Part shown: in pieces, positions 1-4,315 of the stretch
Position numbering within the stretch: position 1 is the first letter of the stretch
How the letters are laid out: every line of letters starts with the position of its first letter
Source: an uncultured beta proteobacterium
GTDB lineage: Bacteria > Pseudomonadota > Gammaproteobacteria > Burkholderiales > Burkholderiaceae_C
DNA: 11,483 nt
Reading direction: 5' to 3'
Assembly: GCA_903886165.1 (NCBI GenBank)
Contig: CAISLL010000257.1
Coordinates: 1-11,483 of the forward strand
Translations under genes and position numbers: made by a program
Notes under the pieces: model-generated
Databases searched by the model: none
What the model was told of the DNA's origin: nothing
The model's input: the letters and a program-made list of their open reading frames with translations, nothing else

Positions 1-37
1 CAAATTTGCGCTTGGTAAGTTTCGAAGTTGCAGTCAT
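1..37 (-). CDS. sdhA: Succinate dehydrogenase flavoprotein subunit, N-terminal fragment (cut by window edge)
   Basis: Only the first 12 codons are present, reading MTATSKLTKRKF from an ATG at 37-35 on the minus strand; the gene then runs off the window. A basic, short leader ending in K-R-K/R-F just before the FAD-binding beta strand is typical of betaproteobacterial SdhA, and the position directly after sdhC and sdhD in the same direction fits the sdhCDAB operon order. SdhA would carry covalent FAD and oxidise succinate to fumarate on the cytoplasmic face of the membrane. The start lies 89 nt after the sdhD stop, and I see no strong Shine-Dalgarno sequence just upstream. The FAD-binding motif itself is outside the window, so the call depends on context and the short leader. 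Confidence 0.8.
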   Translation of the reverse strand, partial: MTATSKLTKRKF

Positions 38-65
38 GGTAAATTTTGTGTTAGTTATTGGTAAG

Positions 66-98
66 TGCACCCAGGTCGCAGGAGTGACCTGGGATGCA
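66..98. repeat. Strong hairpin in the sdhD-sdhA intergenic gap
   Basis: CCCAGGTC at 70-77 and GACCTGGG at 86-93 are perfect 8-bp inverted arms around an 8-nt loop. The stem extends with TGCA at 66-69 against TGCA at 95-98, leaving a single bulged base at 94. No T-run follows it in the sdh direction, so it does not look like an intrinsic terminator. An mRNA stability, processing or translational-balance element between sdhD and sdhA is possible. The structure is seen in the sequence; the role is inferred. Confidence 0.55.
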
Positions 99-120
99 GA
101 GGCCTGGGGTTCTGAATCCG

Positions 121-137
121 GGCGCCTTACAGGCGCC
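121..137. repeat. Short inverted repeat with the sdhD stop codon in its loop
   Basis: GGCGCC at 121-126 and GGCGCC at 132-137 form a 6-bp GC-only stem with a 5-nt loop. The loop contains the sdhD stop codon (127-129, minus strand). Together with the hairpin at 66-98 it makes the sdhD-sdhA junction rich in structure. No T-tract follows. Confidence 0.45.
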
Positions 138-492
138 AAAGGGCTTCAATGGCACCGCCGGTGCAAGCAACCAGCCACACGATGGCAAACACGTGCAGTA
201 CCAAACGCACGGCGTAGGGTTTAACGTAATCTTGGAAGATATTGCGCATGCCAATCCAGACGTGGAACAGCATGGAGAGCAGAACCAGGAGTGTGAGGGA
301 TTTCATCCACTGCGGGGAAAAAATGCCAGCCCACAGTTCATAGCCAATGGGCCCTTTGCTGAAGATCAGCTGAGCCAGTACCACCACCGTGAAAAGCGCC
401 ATCAGGACAGCCGTGACGCGTTGGGCCAGCCAGTCGCGCATGCCATAGTGCGCACCAACCACCGTGCGATGTGAACCGTAATTGACAGACAT
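127..492 (-). CDS. sdhD: Succinate dehydrogenase membrane anchor subunit D (hydrophobic, 121 aa)
   Basis: This is one of the two small membrane subunits that anchor SdhAB to the inner membrane and help form the ubiquinone and haem b sites of complex II. The 121-aa protein has three hydrophobic segments, roughly residues 24-44, 63-84 and 94-116. The stretch FHVWIGMRNIFQDYVKP (76-92) is the SdhD signature. Its Asp88-Tyr89 pair corresponds to Asp82-Tyr83 of E. coli SdhD, where the Tyr lines the quinone site, and His77 matches His71. The ATG at 492-490 is preceded by AGGAG at good spacing. It lies 17 nt downstream of sdhC and is very probably co-transcribed with it, with sdhA following. Length and motif are normal for the family. 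Confidence 0.95.
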   Translation of the reverse strand: MSVNYGSHRTVVGAHYGMRDWLAQRVTAVLMALFTVVVLAQLIFSKGPIGYELWAGIFSPQWMKSLTLLVLLSMLFHVWIGMRNIFQDYVKPYAVRLVLHVFAIVWLVACTGGAIEALWRL

Positions 493-509
493 GAGTTGCT
501 CCTGATTTT

Positions 510-953
510 TTAGTAAAGGCCGAACAGCTTGGCGCCCAGCACCAGTGTCAGGGTAAGTGTGAGGACAAGGACGACGGCGGCAGTTTGACGACCAAAATCT
601 TTTGACACGTGCTCATGGTGTGTGTCCATCCAGAGGTGGCGCAAGCCAGCAATAAAGTGATGCAGGCTGGCCCAGATCAGGCCCAGAACCACCAGCTTCC
701 AGATGAAGCCGGGCAAGCCCAACATGCCGACATTGAAAGCTGCCTTGAATTTGAGGAATGAAATTTCAGAAGAGATGGAGTTGTCAAACATCCAGATGAT
801 GAAAGGCATCAGGAAAAACATGATGGCTCCGCTGACCCGATGCATCCCAGATGCCAAGGAGGCGAGTGGCCACCGGTAGCTGATGAGCGAACTGCCATCA
901 ATATTGCGGAATTCGGGACGCTTTTTTGCTGTGCTGGCCGCTGATTCAGACAT
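510..953 (-). CDS. sdhC: Succinate dehydrogenase cytochrome b556 subunit C (147 aa)
   Basis: This is the larger membrane anchor of succinate dehydrogenase, taking part in haem b and ubiquinone binding. Three hydrophobic segments lie near residues 40-57, 82-103 and 122-144. The motif SGMHRVSG (35-42) is the family signature; Ser35 and Arg39 match the quinone-site Ser27 and Arg31 of E. coli SdhC. In HHFIAGLRH (98-106), His99 aligns with the haem ligand His84. I chose the ATG at 953-951 (MSESAAST...) rather than an upstream in-frame ATG at 1007, because the upstream stretch is basic and unlike the family while this start gives the usual length; the Shine-Dalgarno (GAAAG) is only moderate. It is the first gene of the sdh operon in the window, 210 nt after the gntR stop. 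Confidence 0.95.
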   Translation of the reverse strand: MSESAASTAKKRPEFRNIDGSSLISYRWPLASLASGMHRVSGAIMFFLMPFIIWMFDNSISSEISFLKFKAAFNVGMLGLPGFIWKLVVLGLIWASLHHFIAGLRHLWMDTHHEHVSKDFGRQTAAVVLVLTLTLTLVLGAKLFGLY

Positions 954-1163
954 ACGTTGCTTTCTATGTTTTGAGTAACTGCTTGGTAACCAGTGAATGC
1001 TGATCACCCTTTAAATTCTATTGCAATGCCGCATGAATATCATGGACTTGCGTCTGGGCTTGAGTATTTTTGTCAACTCAAAAGTCATGTTCCTTCGTTA
1101 AAACATTGTATTTTTCACTGAAATTACGCTAACCTGACGCCAGGGTTATGCTGAACTTGATTT
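954..1163 (-). promoter_or_regulatory. Upstream region of the sdh operon
   Basis: These 210 nt between gntR and sdhC hold no gene but should contain the sdh promoter. On the minus strand a perfect TTGACA lies at 1076-1071 without a convincing -10 at normal distance. A TAGAAT (-10-like) lies at 1020-1015 with no good -35. A 6-bp dyad, TTGAGT at 1060-1065 and ACTCAA at 1076-1081 with a 10-nt spacer, overlaps the TTGACA, and a further TTGAGT is at 971-976. I cannot fix the promoter from sequence alone. The TCTTAT-type half-sites found upstream of gntR and mdh are absent here. Confidence 0.35.
1130..1148 (-). terminator. Possible weak hairpin after gntR
   Basis: TAACCTG at 1130-1136 pairs with the segment at 1141-1148 (one bulged G) around an ACGC tetraloop, starting about 15 nt past the gntR stop on the minus strand. 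No T-run follows, so it could be a weak or factor-dependent terminator, or only a chance structure. Confidence 0.3.
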
Positions 1164-1976
1164 TCACCCCAAGGTGTTGTGGTAGTGGTGGGTTTCGGTG
1201 CGGTAGTAGCCACGACGCAGTTCCATCGGTTCATCCCGGTAGGTGTAGGCGATGCGCTCGACACTCAACAGAGGTATGCCCCGTGTTACCTTTAGCAGTT
1301 GCTCGTGGATGTCAGAAGCGGGAATTGCGCGTATTTTTTCTTCGGCGCGCACCATGCGCACGTTGAATTCGGTTTCAAACAGTGCATACATTGGCCCCTG
1401 GTAGTTGGCCAGTCGTTCGGCCGTCAGACCCTTGAAGGGAGCCGCGGGAAGCCATATGTCTTCAAGAATGATGGGTGTGCCTCCGAAACTCAGGACGCGC
1501 CTCGCCTGTAGCACCGTATCGCCGGTGCGCAGCGCCAGAGCCCGGGCCACATCTGCGCTGGCGCGACTGCGCCGGCACTCAATGATGTCGCGTTGAGCTG
1601 GACCTTCGCTGCCCCTTGTCCCGCGGTCAGGTACCAGCTTGAGGAAACGGAATTGCACCTGTTGTTCAGCGTGGGTTGCCACAAAGGTGCCCCTGCCCTG
1701 GCGGCGCAGCAGCAGGTTTTCCAATGCAAGCTCGTCAATGGCCTTGCGCACGGTGCCTTGACTGACCTTGAAACGTGCGGCCAACTCTATCTCGCTGGGG
1801 ATGGCTTCGCCTGGTTTCCATTCCCCGGCCTTCAGACTGGTCAGGATCAGACTCTTGATTTGCTGGTACAAGGGACTGAATGCAGGCGTCGAACTGGAGG
1901 CCGATTGCACCTTCAGCTCTGAGGTGAGTGCGGTGAGTGCGCTGTGCTCAGGAACGATGTCAACGGACGATTGCAT
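1164..1976 (-). CDS. GntR-family transcriptional regulator, HutC/UTRA subfamily (270 aa)
   Basis: A DNA-binding repressor or activator with a ligand-sensing domain. The N-terminal winged helix-turn-helix spans about residues 34-100: PLYQQIKSLILTSLKAGEW, PGEAIPSE (55-62), then LAARFKVSQGTVRKAIDEL (65-83) as the recognition region, and RRQGRGTFVA (91-100) as the wing. Residues about 120-265 form a UTRA ligand-binding domain, with LEDIWLP (171-177) and the closing LRRGYYRTETHHY. About 30 Ser/Ala-rich residues precede the HTH. It starts at ATG 1976, with no strong Shine-Dalgarno. It sits between sdhCDA and the divergent mdh gene, and its own promoter candidate overlaps a half-site array. Autoregulation and control of TCA-cycle genes are therefore likely, but the effector is unknown; a TCA intermediate is a guess from context. 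Confidence 0.9.
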   Translation of the reverse strand: MQSSVDIVPEHSALTALTSELKVQSASSSTPAFSPLYQQIKSLILTSLKAGEWKPGEAIPSEIELAARFKVSQGTVRKAIDELALENLLLRRQGRGTFVATHAEQQVQFRFLKLVPDRGTRGSEGPAQRDIIECRRSRASADVARALALRTGDTVLQARRVLSFGGTPIILEDIWLPAAPFKGLTAERLANYQGPMYALFETEFNVRMVRAEEKIRAIPASDIHEQLLKVTRGIPLLSVERIAYTYRDEPMELRRGYYRTETHHYHNTLG

Positions 1977-2017
1977 GGTGGTTAGTCTCGTGTTTTTGCT
2001 TGCTGTCGTTTTTGTGA

Positions 2018-2045
2018 ATCATATCTTATATAAGACATAAGACAA
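2018..2045 (-). promoter_or_regulatory. Promoter candidate for gntR
   Basis: On the minus strand, TTGTCT (2045-2040) and TATGAT (2023-2018) form a -35/-10 pair with a 16-nt spacer, about 40 nt before the gntR start. The spacer contains the perfect 12-bp palindrome at 2024-2035, so a protein bound there would block polymerase. The match is sequence-based only. Confidence 0.5.
2023..2043. promoter_or_regulatory. Putative GntR operator: three contiguous 7-bp half-sites
   Basis: ATCTTAT (2023-2029), ATAAGAC (2030-2036) and ATAAGAC (2037-2043) abut without gaps. The first two form a perfect 12-bp palindrome, TCTTATATAAGA, at 2024-2035; the third is a direct repeat of the second. Dyad operators of this size between divergent genes are typical of GntR-family regulators. 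The array overlaps the gntR promoter candidate and ends 3 nt before the -35 candidate of mdh, so one bound regulator could control both genes. Binding is inferred. Confidence 0.6.
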
Positions 2046-2046
2046 A

Positions 2047-2076
2047 TTGACGAATTAGGGTTTTCCAGAGTACACT
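2047..2076 (+). promoter_or_regulatory. Promoter candidate for mdh
   Basis: TTGACG (2047-2052) and TACACT (2071-2076) are spaced by 18 nt and would give a leader of about 75 nt before the mdh ATG. The -35 matches consensus at 5 of 6 positions, the -10 at 4 of 6. It lies directly beside the half-site array at 2023-2043. Confidence 0.45.
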
Positions 2077-2156
2077 TCACCGGCTTTGCGGGTATGACCA
2101 TGCGCTTTGTGCCCCTCGGCCAATGAATTTTTCTTAACATTTTTGGAGATTCCACC

Positions 2157-3143
2157 ATGAGCAAAAAGCCCGTCCGTGTAGCCGTAACCGGTGCAGCAGG
2201 TCAAATTGGTTACGCCATTCTGTTTCGTATCGCCTCTGGCGAGATGCTGGGCAAAGATCAGCCGGTGGTGCTGAGTCTGTTGGAAGTGCCTGTCGAAAAA
2301 GCCCAGCAAGCTTTGCAGGGAGTGATGATGGAATTGCAAGATTGCGCCTTCCCGTTGCTGGTGGGCATGGAAGCACACAGCGACCCCATGACCGCCTTCA
2401 AGGATGTGGACTACGCGCTGTTGATTGGCTCACGTCCACGGGGCCCTGGCATGGAGCGTGCCGAGTTGCTCGCAGTCAACGCTGAAATTTTCACTGCACA
2501 AGGCAAGGCCCTGAATGCGGTGGCCAGCCGCAATGTCAAGGTGCTCGTGGTGGGTAACCCCGCCAACACCAATGCTTACATTGCCATGAAGAGCGCGCCG
2601 GATCTGCCCCGCAAGAATTTCACCGCCATGCTGCGCTTGGACCACAACCGTGCCTTGAGCCAACTCGCCAGCAAAACCAGTAAGGCTGTGGCAGACATTC
2701 AAAGCATGGCCGTGTGGGGCAACCATTCACCCACCATGTATGCAGATTACCGTTTCGCCACAGTGGACGGCAAGAGCGTAAAGGACATGATCAATGACCA
2801 CGATTGGAATGCCAACACCTTTTTGCCCACCGTGGGCAAGCGCGGTGCAGCCATCATTGCAGCGCGTGGCGTGTCATCAGCTGCTTCTGCGGCGAATGCA
2901 GCCATTGACCACATGCATGATTGGGCCCTTGGCACCAACGGCAAGTGGGTCACCATGGGTGTCCCTTCTAACGGTGAATACGGCATTCCCAAGGACGTGA
3001 TGTTCGGCTTCCCTGTGACCTGCTCCGGTGGCGAATACAAACTCGTTGAAGGCCTGCCCATCGATGCATTCAGCCAGGAATGCATCAACAAGACCTTGAA
3101 AGAACTGCAAGACGAACAAGCTGGCGTGGCGCATTTGCTGTAA
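2157..3143 (+). CDS. mdh: NAD-dependent malate dehydrogenase (328 aa)
   Basis: It catalyses the reversible oxidation of malate to oxaloacetate in the cytoplasm, the last step of the TCA cycle. The Rossmann nucleotide motif is TGAAGQIGYA (11-20), with acidic Glu43 at the end of the second strand, which favours NAD over NADP. The substrate loop SRPRGPGMER (92-101) supplies the arginines that bind the carboxylates (Arg95, Arg101). NPANTNA (134-140) lies in the cofactor/substrate pocket. The catalytic pair is Asp162 in LDHNRA and His190 in WGNHSPT. Length and motifs are normal for the proteobacterial/Thermus-type MDH group. The ATG is preceded by GGAG with 8-nt spacing. It is transcribed divergently from the GntR gene, and the CitE-like gene follows after 24 nt, suggesting co-transcription. 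Confidence 0.97.
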   Translation: MSKKPVRVAVTGAAGQIGYAILFRIASGEMLGKDQPVVLSLLEVPVEKAQQALQGVMMELQDCAFPLLVGMEAHSDPMTAFKDVDYALLIGSRPRGPGMERAELLAVNAEIFTAQGKALNAVASRNVKVLVVGNPANTNAYIAMKSAPDLPRKNFTAMLRLDHNRALSQLASKTSKAVADIQSMAVWGNHSPTMYADYRFATVDGKSVKDMINDHDWNANTFLPTVGKRGAAIIAARGVSSAASAANAAIDHMHDWALGTNGKWVTMGVPSNGEYGIPKDVMFGFPVTCSGGEYKLVEGLPIDAFSQECINKTLKELQDEQAGVAHLL

Positions 3144-3167
3144 GTTGCTTCGGCAAAAGTCAGGCTC

Positions 3168-4217
3168 GTGACCCATCCAAGCGCCATTCTGGTCGGTGCA
3201 TCGGCAACCCCGGTGTTGCCGGTGTGCGACCACTACTGTGGCCAGGAAGCGCGCATGGTCAAGAGCTTGGCCTTGCAGGCTGAGTTGGCGCAGGAATTTG
3301 GTACTTGCGTGTTTGATGTCACCCTGGACTGCGAAGATGGCGCTGCAGTTGGTGCTGAGAAGGACCATGCTTTTATGGTTCAAGCCATTGTAAATCAAGC
3401 GTATGATGCTTCAAAAAGTGGAGCGAACGAGTTGATGTCACGGGTGGCTGCCCGGGTGCATCCGGTGGATCACCCAGCGTTTGCACAAGATGTGGAAATC
3501 ATCGTGGGTGGCGCAGCTCAGGGCTTGTGCCATGTGATGTTGCCTAAGGTGGATTCGCGCGCTGATGTAGACCTGGCGGTGGCGGTCATTGACCGTGCGG
3601 CACAAGTGGGGGGTCGTGGGGAACCGCTGCCGGTTCACGTGCTGGTCGAGTCCCCTTTGGCGGTTCACAACGTGGCAGACATCGTGTCCCATCCCAGAGT
3701 TCAATCGGCCAGTTTTGGTCTGATGGACTTTGTGTCGGCACATGGGGGTGCCATTCCGGCCAGTGCCATGGGGACATCGGCGCACAGCCATGCCAGTGAT
3801 CTGGATCAGTTCAGCCACCCTCTGGTGGTGCGTGCCAAGCTTGAAATAGCGGCAGCCTGTCATGCGTTTGGTAAGGTGGCATCGCATTGCGTTGTCACAG
3901 AGTTCAAAGACAGTGCGCGTTTGGAGCAAGCTGCAAGGCAAGCGAATCAGGCGTTGGGGTACGGGCGCATGTGGAGCATCCACCCTGATCAAATTCGCCC
4001 CATCCTTGCCGCGTTTGCCCCGGCAACGTCAGAAGTAGATGAGGCGAGCCAGATCATTTGCAAGGCGCACAGCCAGGATTGGGCACCGATCTCGGTGGCG
4101 GGCAAGCTGCATGACCGGGCGAGTTACCGATACTACTGGCAGGTACTGGTGCGTGCGCGTCAGACGGCCCGGCTGCATGCCCTTGATCCGGCACAGGTTT
4201 TTTTCAGTGCCCGATGA
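3168..4217 (+). CDS. CitE/HpcH-HpaI-type CoA-ester lyase, substrate unknown (349 aa)
   Basis: This is a TIM-barrel protein of the HpcH/HpaI aldolase / citrate lyase beta family, whose members cleave acyl-CoAs such as malyl-CoA, citramalyl-CoA or citryl-CoA with Mg2+. TLDCEDG (52-58) is the conserved acidic strand. Arg96 in AARVHP fits the substrate/CoA arginine. Glu161 in VESPLAV and Asp187 in FGLMDF fit the two metal-ligand acids, and IHPDQI (271-276) is a late family motif. At 349 aa it exceeds E. coli CitE (about 300) and is nearer to malyl-CoA lyase length, with an extra C-terminal part after about 285. The start is GTG at 3168, 24 nt after mdh, chosen because the conserved N-terminus (residues 18-40) begins well before the next ATG; the Shine-Dalgarno is weak. 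No citrate lyase alpha or gamma gene is nearby, so true citrate lyase is unlikely. Confidence 0.85.
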   Translation: MTHPSAILVGASATPVLPVCDHYCGQEARMVKSLALQAELAQEFGTCVFDVTLDCEDGAAVGAEKDHAFMVQAIVNQAYDASKSGANELMSRVAARVHPVDHPAFAQDVEIIVGGAAQGLCHVMLPKVDSRADVDLAVAVIDRAAQVGGRGEPLPVHVLVESPLAVHNVADIVSHPRVQSASFGLMDFVSAHGGAIPASAMGTSAHSHASDLDQFSHPLVVRAKLEIAAACHAFGKVASHCVVTEFKDSARLEQAARQANQALGYGRMWSIHPDQIRPILAAFAPATSEVDEASQIICKAHSQDWAPISVAGKLHDRASYRYYWQVLVRARQTARLHALDPAQVFFSAR

Positions 4218-4238
4218 TGCGCATTTATTCGTCATCGG
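4211..4238. repeat. Hairpin overlapping the stop codon of the CitE-like gene
   Basis: CCGATGA (4211-4217) and TCATCGG (4232-4238) are perfect 7-bp arms with a 14-nt loop, and the left arm includes the TGA stop. No T-tract follows, so it is at most a weak terminator or a 3'-end stabilising structure ahead of acnB. Confidence 0.35.
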
Positions 4239-4242
4239 CTCG

Positions 4243-4299
4243 AACGCTATTTATTAGATAGCTGGTTGCCCAATTTTTATAACGGCTAGATTCATTTTT
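4243..4299. repeat. Degenerate intergenic repeat resembling a Comamonadaceae family element
   Basis: The segment carries GCTAT (4246-4250) and ATAGC (4258-4262) as 5-bp arms, then CTGGTTGCCC, a T-rich middle, and GGCTAGA (4284-4290) before ATTTTTA. This layout (GCTAT...ATAGCTG-TTGC.C...GCTAGA...ATTTTT) resembles a small dyad repeat that I recall as abundant between genes of Rhodoferax, Polaromonas and relatives, with a few changed bases. It fills most of the gap between the CitE-like gene and acnB. It also contains TTGCCC (4266-4271) and TAGATT (4287-4292) as a poor promoter pair with a 15-nt spacer. Family membership is from memory and not verified. Confidence 0.45.
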
Positions 4300-4315
4300 A
4301 TTGAAGGAGTTGACC

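Noticed and set aside
94..474. Plus-strand open frame of 126 codons opposite sdhD
   Set aside because: It is antisense to sdhD, which has a clear signature motif, three membrane segments and a good Shine-Dalgarno.
2877..3398. Minus-strand open frame spanning the mdh/citE-like junction
   Set aside because: Antisense to two well-supported genes, with no recognisable motif or initiation signal.
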